Of a stretch of DNA of 64,000 bases, positions 15,546-26,586 are shown piece after piece. The position numbers and the translations under genes are program-made. The stretch covers positions 62,001 through 126,000 of the forward strand of contig NZ_JABEZT010000003.1 in the NCBI RefSeq assembly GCF_013149805.1. The letters are read 5' to 3'. The stretch comes from Isoptericola chiayiensis (GTDB taxonomy: Bacteria; Actinomycetota; Actinomycetes; Actinomycetales; Cellulomonadaceae). Within the stretch, counting starts at the first letter, position 1; every line of letters begins with the position of its first letter. The notes under the pieces were generated by a model. That model did no database searches and was not told the DNA's origin. It was given only the letters and a program-made list of their open reading frames with translations.

Positions 15546-16877
15546 GTGAGCCTCGCCCTGCGCTACGCCGCCCGGTCCGACGTCGGCCTCGTGCGGTCCG
15601 ACAACCAGGACTCGGCGTACGCCGGACCCAACCTGCTCGTCGTCGCCGACGGCATGGGCGGCCACGCGGGCGGCGACATCGCCTCCGCCCTGGCGATCGC
15701 CGCCCTGGCGCCCCTGGACACCCCGGAGCACGGTCCCGAGCAGGCGCTGTCCGACCTGGAGCACACCGTCGAGCAGGCCCGCCAGGACCTGGTCGACGCG
15801 TCCGAGGCCGACCCGGAGCTCGCCGGGATGGGCACCACCGTCACCGCGCTGCTGCGTTCCGGCAACACCCTCGCGATGGCGCACCTCGGCGACTCCCGCG
15901 CCTACCTGCTGCGCGACCAGGTGCTCAACCAGGTCACGGTGGACCACACGTTCGTCCAGCACCTCGTCGACACCGGCCGCATCTCCCCGGACGAGGCCGA
16001 GACCCACCCGCAGCGCAACGTCGTCATGCGGGTGCTCGGCGACTTCGACGTCGACCTCACCCCGGACATGTCGATCCGGGAGGCGCGCGCCGGCGACCGC
16101 TGGCTGCTCTGCTCCGACGGGCTGTCCGGGTTCGTGCCGATCGAGCAGATCACCCAGGTGCTCGTGGAGTGCGATTCGCCGGACGAGGCCGCCGACCTGC
16201 TCATCACCCTCGCCATGACCGCGGGCAGCACGGACAACATCACCGTCGTCGTGGCGGACGTCGTGGACGTGGAGGCCGACGACGCGGCGGCCGCCTCGCA
16301 GGTCGTGGGCGCCGCCGCGACGCACGACGCCCCCGCGCCGACCCACCGCGACGACACCGCGACGCACGACGAGGCACCGGCCCCCGCACGCGAGGACGAC
16401 GACGAGGAGGACGAGGACGACGACGTCCGCCCGGCCCCCCGCCGTCGTCCCTGGATCGGCGTGCTCGTGGCGATCCTGGTGCTCGGCGGCCTCGGCTACG
16501 GCGGCTGGTGGGCGTACGGGTGGACCCAGGACCAGTACTACGTGGGCGTCGCCGACGGCGAGGTCGCCGTGTTCCAGGGCATCCCGCAGGACGCCGGGCC
16601 CCTGACGCTCTCGCACCCCGTCGACTGGACGGGCACCGCCGTCGACGAGCTCCCCGCGTACTGGGTCGACCGCCTCGACGGCACCATCCGCGCCTCCTCG
16701 GAGTCCGAGGCCCGCGCCCGCGCCGACGCACTCATCGACGAGGCCCTGCCGACTCCCACCCCGACCCCGACCCCCAGCCCGTCGCCGTCGACGAGCCCGA
16801 GCCCCGCACCGTCCCCCACGCCCACCGGGCGCGGCGGCGACGGCGGCGGCGCCGGCTCCGAGGAGGCGCAGGCGTGA
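15546..16877 (+). CDS. pstP: PstP: PP2C-type Ser/Thr protein phosphatase
   Basis: A 443-residue protein. The PP2C domain (about 1-238) holds the metal-binding motifs RSDNQDSAYAG, VADGMGGHAGGDIAS, HLGDSRAYLLR, LCSDGLSGF and STDNITVVVAD. An acidic and Ala/His-rich linker leads to one transmembrane helix (about 303-323, WIGVLVAILVLGGLGYGGWW), then an extracellular domain ending in a Thr/Pro/Ser repeat tail (TPTPTPTPSPSPS). It dephosphorylates PknA, PknB and their targets. The stop overlaps the rodA start by four bases (GTGA), giving translational coupling. Confidence 0.95.
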   Translation: MSLALRYAARSDVGLVRSDNQDSAYAGPNLLVVADGMGGHAGGDIASALAIAALAPLDTPEHGPEQALSDLEHTVEQARQDLVDASEADPELAGMGTTVTALLRSGNTLAMAHLGDSRAYLLRDQVLNQVTVDHTFVQHLVDTGRISPDEAETHPQRNVVMRVLGDFDVDLTPDMSIREARAGDRWLLCSDGLSGFVPIEQITQVLVECDSPDEAADLLITLAMTAGSTDNITVVVADVVDVEADDAAAASQVVGAAATHDAPAPTHRDDTATHDEAPAPAREDDDEEDEDDDVRPAPRRRPWIGVLVAILVLGGLGYGGWWAYGWTQDQYYVGVADGEVAVFQGIPQDAGPLTLSHPVDWTGTAVDELPAYWVDRLDGTIRASSESEARARADALIDEALPTPTPTPTPSPSPSTSPSPAPSPTPTGRGGDGGGAGSEEAQA

Positions 16878-18514
16878 GCGCTGACACCCCCGCGGTGACA
16901 CCGCGCCAGCGCAGGCCGCTGCGTCTGGCCGAGATCTTCCTGCTGATCCTCGCCCTCGGCGGCGGGGTCGGCGGGTACGCCATGGTGGGGCTGTCGATCC
17001 GCGGCGAGCTGCCGGAGAGCTTCTGGTGGCGTGCTGGCCTGCTCGGGCTGACGGCCCTGGTGGCGCACGTGGTCCTGCGGCTGCGCGCCCCCTGGTCGGA
17101 CCAGGTGATCCTGCCCGCGGTGGTGCTGCTCAACGGCATCGGCCTGTCGATGATCTGGCGTCTGGAGATCTCCGACTCCGCGGGCATGGCTCCCGCGGAC
17201 GCCGCCGGGAACATGAGCGCGTCGCTGCTGGGCGCCGTCGTCGCGTTCACGCTCCTGTGGATCCTGCGCGACCACCGGTGGCTGCGCCGCTACACGTACA
17301 TCGCGATGCTGGTCGGCCTGCTGCTCGTGGCGCTGCCGCTGATCCCCGGGCTCGGCGAGGAGATCAACGGCGCACGCATCTGGATCTCGGTCGGCGGGTT
17401 CTCCCTCCAGCCCGCGGAGTTCGCCAAGATCGCGTTCGCCGTGTTCTTCGCCGGCTACCTGGTGGTCAACCGCGACACGCTCGCGCTCGCCGGTCCCAAG
17501 GTCCTGGGCCTGCACCTCCCGCGGCTGCGCGACCTCGGGCCGATCCTCGTGGTCTGGGCGGCCTCGCTGGTCGTGCTGGTCTTCCAGCGCGACCTCGGCA
17601 CCTCGCTGCTGTTCTTCGGCCTGTTCGTCGCCATGCTCTACCAGGCGACCGCCCGCTCGAGCTGGATCCTGCTGGGTCTGTCCCTGTTCGCCGTCGGTGC
17701 GCTGGCCGCCGCCCGCCTGTTCCCGCACGTGCAGGCCCGCGTCGACGTCTGGCTGCACCCGTTCGACGCCGAGTACTACGACCGCGAGATCGGCGGGTCG
17801 TTCCAGCTCGTCCAAGGGCAGTTCTCCATGGCGAACGGCGGGTTGTTCGGCACCGGCTGGGGTGAGGGCCGTCCGTTCCAGATCCCCTACGCCTACTCCG
17901 ACTTCATCTACGCCGCCCTCGGCGAGGAGCTCGGTCTGACGGGGCTGGCCGCCATCCTCCTGACGTACCTGCTGATCGTGCAGCGCGGCCTCAAGACGGC
18001 CGTGACGGTACGCGACGGCTTCGGCAAGCTGCTCGCGGGCGGCCTGGCGTTCGTGATGGCGCTGCAGATCTTCGTGGTCGTCGGCGGCATCACGCGGATC
18101 ATCCCGCTGACCGGCCTGACCCTGCCGTTCATGGCGCAGGGCGGGTCGTCGCTGCTGGCCAACTGGATCGTGGTGGCGCTGCTGCTGCGCATCTCGGACC
18201 AGGCCCGCAGACCGTCCGACCTGCCGGTGCGCGGCCAGGTCTCGCCCGGCCGGGCCGAGCCCGAGCCCGTCCTCGTCGGGGCGGGGTCCGACGGCGGCAC
18301 GTCCGACGGCGCAGCGTCCGGCCCGCGCAGCGGCCCGTCGGGCACCCCGGCCGCCGGCACGCCCGCCGCAGGGACCCCGGCCTCCGGCTCGCCGTTGCCG
18401 CGCCGCCGTGTCGCGGACCGCGACGTGCCCGACGGCGGCACCGGTCCGGCGTCGTCCGCACCGACCGAACGCCTCGACCATCCCGACGACCAGCCAGGAG
18501 GTGAGCACCGGTGA
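16874..18514 (+). CDS. rodA: RodA/FtsW-family peptidoglycan glycosyltransferase
   Basis: A 546-residue SEDS-family membrane protein. I start it at GTG 16874, overlapping the pstP stop; the longer open frame to the left is only the overlap with pstP. About ten or more helices are visible. SEDS motifs include LQPAEFAKIAFAVFFAGYL, FQRDLGTSLLFFGLF, YQATARSSW, YAYSDFIYAALGEELGLTG and GLTLPFMAQGGSSLLANW. It polymerises lipid II glycan strands for elongation together with PbpA, the next gene. The last roughly 100 residues are a Gly/Ala/Pro/Ser-rich cytoplasmic tail that may be phosphorylated by the operon's kinases. Confidence 0.94.
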   Translation: MSADTPAVTPRQRRPLRLAEIFLLILALGGGVGGYAMVGLSIRGELPESFWWRAGLLGLTALVAHVVLRLRAPWSDQVILPAVVLLNGIGLSMIWRLEISDSAGMAPADAAGNMSASLLGAVVAFTLLWILRDHRWLRRYTYIAMLVGLLLVALPLIPGLGEEINGARIWISVGGFSLQPAEFAKIAFAVFFAGYLVVNRDTLALAGPKVLGLHLPRLRDLGPILVVWAASLVVLVFQRDLGTSLLFFGLFVAMLYQATARSSWILLGLSLFAVGALAAARLFPHVQARVDVWLHPFDAEYYDREIGGSFQLVQGQFSMANGGLFGTGWGEGRPFQIPYAYSDFIYAALGEELGLTGLAAILLTYLLIVQRGLKTAVTVRDGFGKLLAGGLAFVMALQIFVVVGGITRIIPLTGLTLPFMAQGGSSLLANWIVVALLLRISDQARRPSDLPVRGQVSPGRAEPEPVLVGAGSDGGTSDGAASGPRSGPSGTPAAGTPAAGTPASGSPLPRRRVADRDVPDGGTGPASSAPTERLDHPDDQPGGEHR

Positions 18515-19974
18515 ACATCACGACCCGTCGGCTGGCCTCCATCGTGATGGTCATGTTCCTCGCGCTGCTCGTCTCCACCACCTGGATCCAGTACTTCCAG
18601 GCCGAGTCCCTCAACGACGACCCGCGCAACGCCCGGTCGCTGTACGCCCAGTTCGGCACCGACCGCGGCCCGATCGTGGTGGGGGGCGACGCGATCGCCG
18701 ACTCCGTGCCCGTCGACGACGAGTGGAACTACCAGCGCCAGTACGCCCAGGGCCGGCTGTACGCCCCGCTGACCGGCTACTACTCGCTGGTCAGCGGCAC
18801 GTCCGGCATCGAGCAGGCCGAGAACGACTTCCTCGCGGGCTCCGCCGACGCCCTGTGGGTGGACCGGCTGACCAACCTGCTCACCGGTTCGGACCCGCAG
18901 GGCTCCGCCGTCGAGCTGACCATCGACCCCGCCGCACAGCAGGCGGCGTGGGACGCCCTCGGCGACCAGCGCGGCGCCGTCGTCGCCCTGGAACCCTCCA
19001 CGGGCAAGATCCTGGCGCTGGTCTCCAAGCCCACGTTCGACCCGAACGACCTGGCGACCCACAGCACCAGCGAGGCGAACCAGGCCTACCTCGACCTGGT
19101 GAACGACGACGACGACCCGCTGATCAGCCGGGCGACCAACACGCTCTACCCGCCGGGGTCGACGTTCAAGCTCGTCACCACCGCGGCGGCGCTCGAGAGC
19201 GGCGACTACACGCCCGAGACGGTCATCCCCGCACCCTCGACCTACACGCTGACGCAGACGGAGACCCAGGTCGGCAACTTCGCCGGCACGTCCTGCGCGT
19301 CCTCGGGGGAGATGACCCTCGCCGACGCGCTGCGGATCTCCTGCAACACCGCCTACCTGGGGCTGGCCGGCGAGCTCGGCGCCGACGACATGAACTCCCA
19401 GGCCGAGGCCTTCGGGTTCGGCAGCCCGTACGACGTCCCCTTCACCACGTCGGCGAGCCAGTACGACCCCGACGTCGACGCGATGACCACCGCCCAGGTC
19501 GAGCTGTCCGGCATCGGCCAGGGCAGCGTGAACACCACCCCGCTGCAGGTCGCGATGACGTCGGCCGCCATCGCGAACGGCGGCGAGGTCATGGTGCCCT
19601 ACTCCGTCGACCGCATCCGCGACGCCGAGCTCGAGGTCGTCGAGGAGACCCGCGCCAACGCTCTCGGCCGGGCGATCTCCTCCAGCACCGCCGACGAGCT
19701 CACCGACATGATGGTCAGCGTCGTCGAGAGCGGGTCCGGCACCGCGGCGCAGATCTCCGGCGTCTCCGTGGCCGGCAAGACGGGCACGGCCCAGCACGGC
19801 GACAACTCCGAGCCGCCGCACGTGTGGTTCACCGGGTTCGCCCCCGCCGACGACCCGCAGGTGGCCGTCGCGGTCGTCGTCGAGAACGGCGGCGCGATGG
19901 GCTCCGAGGCGACCGGCGGGCGCGTCTCCGCGCCGATCGCCAAGGCGGTCATGGAGGCGGTGCTGAACGGATGA
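18511..19974 (+). CDS. pbpA: PbpA: class B penicillin-binding protein
   Basis: A 487-residue transpeptidase with an N-terminal membrane anchor (about 10-28). The transpeptidase motifs are PPGSTFKLVT (SxxK, catalytic Ser), RISCNTAYL (SxN) and VAGKTGTAQ (KTG). The N-terminal dimerisation domain is short, as in Mycobacterium PbpA. It cross-links peptidoglycan made by RodA. Start GTG 18511 overlaps the rodA stop (GTGA), and its stop overlaps the pknA start (ATGA), so RodA, PbpA and PknA are probably made in balance. Confidence 0.95.
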   Translation: MNITTRRLASIVMVMFLALLVSTTWIQYFQAESLNDDPRNARSLYAQFGTDRGPIVVGGDAIADSVPVDDEWNYQRQYAQGRLYAPLTGYYSLVSGTSGIEQAENDFLAGSADALWVDRLTNLLTGSDPQGSAVELTIDPAAQQAAWDALGDQRGAVVALEPSTGKILALVSKPTFDPNDLATHSTSEANQAYLDLVNDDDDPLISRATNTLYPPGSTFKLVTTAAALESGDYTPETVIPAPSTYTLTQTETQVGNFAGTSCASSGEMTLADALRISCNTAYLGLAGELGADDMNSQAEAFGFGSPYDVPFTTSASQYDPDVDAMTTAQVELSGIGQGSVNTTPLQVAMTSAAIANGGEVMVPYSVDRIRDAELEVVEETRANALGRAISSSTADELTDMMVSVVESGSGTAAQISGVSVAGKTGTAQHGDNSEPPHVWFTGFAPADDPQVAVAVVVENGGAMGSEATGGRVSAPIAKAVMEAVLNG

Positions 19975-21404
19975 GACCTGCGGTGGGCATCTCCCTGGGC
20001 GAGCGCTATCGCCTCACGCGGCGCATCGCCGTCGGCGGCATGGGCGAGGTGTGGGTCGCCGACGACGGCTACCTGGGCCGCGACGTCGCCGTGAAGGTGC
20101 TGCGCGAGGAGTACACCGGCAACGAGGACTTCCTGCGCCGACTGCGCACCGAGGCCCGCAACAGCGCCGCCCTGTCGCACCCCAACATCGCGCAGATGTA
20201 CGACTACGGCGAGCAGGACGGCGCCGGATACCTCGTCATGGAGCTGGTGCTGGGCGAGCCCCTGTCCGACCTCCTCGAGCGCGAACCCGTCGTCGCACCC
20301 CGCAAGCTACTGCCGATCCTGTCGGCCACCGCCCGCGGCCTGCACCACGCGCACGTCGCCGAGGTCGTCCACCGCGACGTCAAGCCCGGCAACATCCTGC
20401 TCGAGCACGACGGCGGCGTGAAGATCACCGACTTCGGCGTCTCCCTGGCCGCCAACCAGGCCACGATGACCGCCACCGGCATGGTCATGGGCACCGCCCA
20501 GTACCTCTCCCCGGAGCAGGCCGTCGGCCAGGCCGCCACCCCGGCGTCAGACCTCTATGCGCTCGGGATCGTCGCCTACGAGGCCACCGCCGGCAAGCGC
20601 CCCTTCACCGGGTCGACGCCGGTCGACATCGCCGTCGCGCACGTCAACAACGCCGTCCCGCCGCTGCCCCAGGCGGTGCACCCGGGCCTGAACGACGTCA
20701 TCATGCGGATGCTCGCCAAGGACCCGAGCAAGCGGCCCGCGTCGGGCAAGGCGCTGGCCGACGAGCTGGACGCGCTCGCCGTCGAGATCGCCGAGGACCC
20801 GCTCGGAGCACGCTCACGATCCGCCCGCCGGGCAGCCCGGGCCGGCCGCCCCGCACCCGTGCGCCACGCCCGGTCCGAGCCCGCCCGCGCCACACCGTCG
20901 GCCGGTTCCGTCGAGTCCCCCGCACGGACCGCACGGGCCGCCGGCACGCCGTCGTCCCCGCCCCCGGAACCCGTGGCCACCCGCGCCGCCCGGCGGAACG
21001 CCGAACCCGGCCGCACCTACCCCGCGCGCCGCGACCTGCACGGTGGACCCGGTCGCACGACGCCCGTCCAGGGCGAACCCCGGACCCGCGCCGACGCCGG
21101 AGCGGGGGCCGGGACGACCCGGTCGTCCACGACGACCGGGCGCCGGCTCGGACCGCTGCAACGCTTCTCCTGGCCGCTGCTCGCACTCCTCGGACTGCTC
21201 GGGGTGCTCCTGGTGGCTACCGTGGTGAGTGCTCTGACCGGGGGCGGCGGTGACGACTCGGCCGCCGCGGCGGCCCTGGTCACCGCCGGAGCACTGACGA
21301 CACGGCCCGCACCGTTGCGGGCGATGACCGTGCCCGACTCTGGGATGATGTGCCCAGACCCGCCGCGCTCCGCGAGCGCGGCCACGACCGAGAAGGACGA
21401 CTGA
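19971..21404 (+). CDS. pknA: PknA: transmembrane Ser/Thr protein kinase
   Basis: A 477-residue kinase starting at ATG 19971 over the pbpA stop. The kinase domain (about 10-275) shows VGGMGEVWVADD (Gly loop), VAVKVLREEY (Lys), VVHRDVKPGNILLEHD (catalytic loop), ITDFGVSLA (DFG) and GTAQYLSPEQA. A long Pro/Arg/Ala-rich juxtamembrane region leads to one helix (about 400-423, WPLLALLGLLGVLLVATVVSAL) and a short outer tail. It phosphorylates division and wall proteins; homologues are activated with PknB. Confidence 0.95.
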   Translation: MRPAVGISLGERYRLTRRIAVGGMGEVWVADDGYLGRDVAVKVLREEYTGNEDFLRRLRTEARNSAALSHPNIAQMYDYGEQDGAGYLVMELVLGEPLSDLLEREPVVAPRKLLPILSATARGLHHAHVAEVVHRDVKPGNILLEHDGGVKITDFGVSLAANQATMTATGMVMGTAQYLSPEQAVGQAATPASDLYALGIVAYEATAGKRPFTGSTPVDIAVAHVNNAVPPLPQAVHPGLNDVIMRMLAKDPSKRPASGKALADELDALAVEIAEDPLGARSRSARRAARAGRPAPVRHARSEPARATPSAGSVESPARTARAAGTPSSPPPEPVATRAARRNAEPGRTYPARRDLHGGPGRTTPVQGEPRTRADAGAGAGTTRSSTTTGRRLGPLQRFSWPLLALLGLLGVLLVATVVSALTGGGGDDSAAAAALVTAGALTTRPAPLRAMTVPDSGMMCPDPPRSASAATTEKDD

Positions 21405-23492
<2,088 letters not shown>

Positions 23493-23540
23493 TCTGCCCG
23501 CTCTCCCCGGCTCTCCCCGGCGAGGTCGTGCGCTTCCGCG

Positions 23541-23760
23541 AGGTAGCGCACGACCTCCCGAGGTAGGCAAACCCCTCGCGAGGTAGAGCGGGGCATCGCG
23601 AGGTAGGCAACACTGCGCCCACGGAGGCAACCTTTCGCGCGGATCATGCCTACCTCGCGCGAGGGTTGCCTATCTCAGCGGGGTATTGCCTACTTCGCGG
23701 GAGGGTTGCCTACCTCGCGAGTGCGTTGCCTACCTCGCGAGTGCGTTGCCTACCTCGCGG
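23541..23760. repeat. 20-bp-phased inverted repeat array, convergent intergenic region
   Basis: A 10-base core recurs with a strict 20-base period. AGGTAGGCAA-type units start at 23541, 23561, 23581, 23601 and (degenerate) 23621; the reverse-complement core TTGCCTACCT starts at 23646, 23666, 23686, 23706, 23726 and 23746. Each core is flanked by CGCG/CGCGA. The five left units and six right units mirror each other around about 23638. The array fills the gap between pknB (plus) and the amidotransferase gene (minus). It could act as a two-way terminator or a protein-binding array. A shorter relative lies at 59801-59859. Confidence 0.85.
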
Positions 23761-23785
23761 GACGAGGGGCGCGGGGTGCCGGGGC

Positions 23786-24439
23786 TCAGGCGGTGTGGAC
23801 CAGCGGGGCCATGCCGGCCGAGCGCTCGACGGCGGCGGCGTCACCGCACACGGCCAGCCAGTTCGCGAGCAGCCGGTGACCGCCCTCGGTGAGCACCGAC
23901 TCGGGGTGGAACTGCACCCCGTGCAGCGGCAGGTCCCGGTGCTGGAGTCCCATGACCACGCCCGACGCCGTCGAGCAGGTCACCTCGAGCTCGCCGGGCA
24001 CGGTCTGCGGCTCGACCGCCAGCGAGTGGTACCGCGTCGCGGTGAACGGCGTCCCGAGCCCGTCGAGCACCCCGGTCCCCCTGTGCTCCACCCGGCTGGT
24101 CTTGCCGTGCATGAGCTCGGGGGCGTGCGAGACGGTCGCGCCGTAGACCTCCGCCAGCGCCTGGTGCCCGAGGCAGACGCCGAGCATCGGCGTGGCCGAC
24201 CGGGCGCACGCCCGGATGACGTCCTCCGACGAGCCGGCGTCGTGGGGCGTGCCCGGGCCGGGGGAGACGAGGACGCCGTCGTACGCCGTGCCGTCCTCGT
24301 GCCAGAAGCGACCCTCGGCGTCGGGCTCGGGCACGGCGTCGTTGCGCACGACGGTGGTGCGCGCGCCGAGCTGATCGAGGTAGCCGACGATCGTGTAGAC
24401 GAAGGAGTCGTAGTTGTCCACGACGAGGATGGAGGTCAT
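23786..24439 (-). CDS. pabA: Anthranilate/aminodeoxychorismate synthase glutamine amidotransferase subunit
   Basis: A 217-residue class I glutamine amidotransferase. ILVVDNYDSFVYTIVGYL opens it; VLVSPGPGTPHDAG, then MLGVCLGHQALAEVYG with the catalytic Cys, and LHGVQFHPESVLTEGG with the catalytic His and Glu. It supplies ammonia to a chorismate-using partner for para-aminobenzoate or tryptophan synthesis; no partner gene (pabB/trpE) is in the window, so which pathway is open. ATG at 24439 overlaps the stop of the small membrane protein gene (ATGA), tying it to the sortase operon. Confidence 0.87.
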   Translation of the reverse strand: MTSILVVDNYDSFVYTIVGYLDQLGARTTVVRNDAVPEPDAEGRFWHEDGTAYDGVLVSPGPGTPHDAGSSEDVIRACARSATPMLGVCLGHQALAEVYGATVSHAPELMHGKTSRVEHRGTGVLDGLGTPFTATRYHSLAVEPQTVPGELEVTCSTASGVVMGLQHRDLPLHGVQFHPESVLTEGGHRLLANWLAVCGDAAAVERSAGMAPLVHTA

Positions 24440-24606
24440 GGTGCGTGCGCCTCGACGGTGTTGTCGTTGATGGGGACGTACTCGGAGAACCAGGGGAAGA
24501 CCCACTCGAAGCACACCCAGACGGCCGCGACGAACAGGATCAGGACGAGCAGCACCCGCAGCCAGACGGGACCCGGCAGCGCGTGCCACAGCAGGCCGTA
24601 CATCAT
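24436..24606 (-). CDS. Small single-helix membrane protein in sortase operon
   Basis: A 56-residue protein starting MMYGLLWHALPGPVW. One helix (about 15-37, WLRVLLVLILFVAAVWVCFE) is followed by an aromatic, acidic end (WVFPWFSEYVPINDNTVEAH). Its ATG overlaps the sortase stop and its stop overlaps the amidotransferase start, so all three are coupled. Small proteins like this lie between class E sortase and pabA in related actinobacteria, from memory. Function unknown. Confidence 0.7.
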   Translation of the reverse strand: MMYGLLWHALPGPVWLRVLLVLILFVAAVWVCFEWVFPWFSEYVPINDNTVEAHAP

Positions 24607-25412
24607 CGCACCCCCGCGTCGTGGTCGGCCAGTGCCTGGATCTCGACGCCGGCGTCGATCAGCTCGGCGGGCGTGCCCTCGTCCACCGGCGCCCAGTAGT
24701 CGAACTCCCCGTGGACGATGTAACGCTGCGCCGCGGAGTACATCGGGTGGCACGCCGTCAGGGTGATGAACCGTTCGGTCAGCTCCGGCACGGGCTCACC
24801 CGGCATCAGGCCGGGCACGGGCGAGACCACCTCGACCTGCTGCGGCCAGACGATCTCGTGCTCGGTGACGCGGTACACGTACCAGGTGTCCTCGGTACGG
24901 ACCACGATCGGGTCGCCCTCCTGCAGGTCCGCGACCCCGTGGAAAGGCCTGCCGTAGGTGGTGCGGTGGCCGGCCACGGAGAAGTTGCCCAGGTCGCCCG
25001 GCAGCACGGTGTCCGGGTAGTGCCCGATCCCGAGGCGGTCGAGGATCTCCGCCTTGTCGATGCCCTCGGCGACGGGTTCGACGTAGTCGGCGCCCCAGCG
25101 CGGGACGTAGAACTGGGCGAAGACCTCGGCGTAGTCCGGCGCGTCCATGATCGGCGGGTCGTCCCGGTACTCGGGGGCGACGACGGGTCCCTCGAGCTCG
25201 TTGTCCGGCACCTCCAGCGGCGGCTCCGTCCAGTCGAGGTCCGCGAGCACCTGGGTGTGGATACGCTCGGCCTGCACGTCGGTCCACCACAGCTGCCACA
25301 CGACGAACAGACCGAGGAACACCCCCGCGGTGATGAGCAGCTCGCCGATCACGCCGACCACGGCGCCGAACGCTCCGCCACGGCGGGCCGCCGGTCGGCT
25401 CGCGTGCCTCAC
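24603..25412 (-). CDS. srtE: Class E sortase
   Basis: A 269-residue membrane-anchored sortase. An N-terminal helix (about 18-40, VVGVIGELLITAGVFLGLFV) is followed by an Asp/Pro-rich linker and the sortase barrel: GNFSVAGHRTTYGRPFHG has the catalytic His, FITLTACHPMYSAAQR has the catalytic Cys and, after it, the Arg. Class E sortases in high-GC actinobacteria attach LAXTG proteins to the wall as the housekeeping enzyme. GTG start at 25412 overlaps the stop of the DUF881 gene. Confidence 0.93.
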   Translation of the reverse strand: MRHASRPAARRGGAFGAVVGVIGELLITAGVFLGLFVVWQLWWTDVQAERIHTQVLADLDWTEPPLEVPDNELEGPVVAPEYRDDPPIMDAPDYAEVFAQFYVPRWGADYVEPVAEGIDKAEILDRLGIGHYPDTVLPGDLGNFSVAGHRTTYGRPFHGVADLQEGDPIVVRTEDTWYVYRVTEHEIVWPQQVEVVSPVPGLMPGEPVPELTERFITLTACHPMYSAAQRYIVHGEFDYWAPVDEGTPAELIDAGVEIQALADHDAGVR

Positions 25413-26140
25413 GAGAACACGTCCGTCCCGTCCGGGACCTCCGCGTACTGCAGGTCCTGGCCGCCCGAGTACGCCGGCATGTCAGTGGACTCGAAGCGGT
25501 CGACGGCGTAGCCCAGGCCGATCCAGTCGACGTACTGTTGGTAGATGGCGACCCCGGGCGACGAGTCGAGAGCGGCCTGCAGCGCGTCCGGATCGCCGAT
25601 CGCCTCGACCACGTACGGCGGCGAGAACACCTTGCCGTGCAGCAGCATGATGTTGCCCGAGCACCGGAACGCGCTCGTCGGGGTGACGCGTTCCCCCTGG
25701 AGCGTCATCGCCTCGGCCCCGCCAGCCCACAGGGCGTTGATGACGTGCTGGACGTCCTGCTGGTGGACCACCAGGTCGTCGGCCACCGCGTTCTCGATCT
25801 CCAGGGACGACGACGGCGCGTCCTCGAGCGCGACGCTCAGCCCGGGTCCGCTCACCGGCCAGGTGCCGGTCACCACCGCTTCCCGCCGGCGGAGGTCGCC
25901 GCCGCGGGTCGGGACGTCCTCGTCCACCGTGTCGGTCAGCCCGGCGATCTGGTCGTTCAGGGCGCTTGCCTCGGTCGACAGCTCCTCGACACGTTCGGAC
26001 TCGTCCGCGACCACGGACGCGAGGTCCTCGGCGTGCCGCGCCTCGTCGTCGGGGGCGAGCTGCGCGCTGACGGTGAACAGCAGTCCGGACAGGCCGAGCA
26101 CCACCGCGACGGCGAGCGTGGAACGCACCCGGGGTGACAT
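25409..26140 (-). CDS. DUF881-family membrane-anchored protein
   Basis: A 243-residue protein. One N-terminal helix (about 8-27, LAVAVVLGLSGLLFTVSAQL), a coiled-coil segment (about 34-75, ESERVEELSTEASALNDQIA), then the DUF881 domain with VSGPGLSVALEDAP, HQQDVQHVINALWAGGAEAM and PPYVVEAIGDP. DUF881 proteins are common next to crgA and sortase genes in actinobacteria and are exported to the outer face of the membrane; role unknown, likely in the envelope or division. ATG at 26140 is chosen over an upstream one because it removes a basic extension before the signal. Confidence 0.88.
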   Translation of the reverse strand: MSPRVRSTLAVAVVLGLSGLLFTVSAQLAPDDEARHAEDLASVVADESERVEELSTEASALNDQIAGLTDTVDEDVPTRGGDLRRREAVVTGTWPVSGPGLSVALEDAPSSSLEIENAVADDLVVHQQDVQHVINALWAGGAEAMTLQGERVTPTSAFRCSGNIMLLHGKVFSPPYVVEAIGDPDALQAALDSSPGVAIYQQYVDWIGLGYAVDRFESTDMPAYSGGQDLQYAEVPDGTDVFS

Positions 26141-26266
26141 CGCGGGCCCATCCTCTCGTCGTCGTGCCGGAACCATGCCTGTGGACCACTACGCTAGACG
26201 ACGAACCGTCGTCGGCGTGCCAGAAACCGACCCCTGGACGTCGCACCAGCCTGACAGGAGCCAGCC

Positions 26267-26527
26267 GTGTCCGAGAAGTCGCCGAAGCCCGGCAAGAAGA
26301 AGGGCGACGACGTCGCGCCCGCGATGCCGCAGAAGTCCTCGGCCAACCCCCGCTGGCTCGTGCCGACGATGCTCACGCTGATGCTCGCCGGGCTGGCCTG
26401 GATCGTCATCTACTACCTGACGAGCCAGAACCTCGGACTGCCCGTGCCGGCACTCGGCAACTGGAACCTCCTGGTCGGCTTCGTGCTCATCATCGCGGGG
26501 TTCTCGCTCACCACGCGCTGGAAGTAG
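26267..26527 (+). CDS. crgA: CrgA cell-division protein
   Basis: An 86-residue protein with a GTG start behind CAGGAG. A Lys-rich cytoplasmic N-terminus is followed by two helices, about 31-50 (LVPTMLTLMLAGLAWIVIYY) and 64-82 (NLLVGFVLIIAGFSLTTR). It contains the family's YYLTSQ and PVPALGNWN. CrgA links FtsZ, FtsI and other division proteins at the septum in actinobacteria. It is divergently transcribed from the DUF881/sortase operon. Confidence 0.95.
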   Translation: MSEKSPKPGKKKGDDVAPAMPQKSSANPRWLVPTMLTLMLAGLAWIVIYYLTSQNLGLPVPALGNWNLLVGFVLIIAGFSLTTRWK

Positions 26528-26586
26528 CGGCTGTACAAATTCCACCGGTGTGATTCCACACCTGTGTACATCCCTGGGGACAACTC

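Noticed and set aside
23541-23760. CRISPR array
   Set aside because: The repeat is about 15 bases with 5-base variable gaps, units occur in both orientations and no cas gene is near. It lacks spacers of 30 bases or more.
26541-26570. Hairpin GGTGTG/CACACC flanked by TGTACA in the crgA-rhomboid gap
   Set aside because: The stem is only six bases with a four-base loop, so terminator function is not well supported. I left it out of the feature list.
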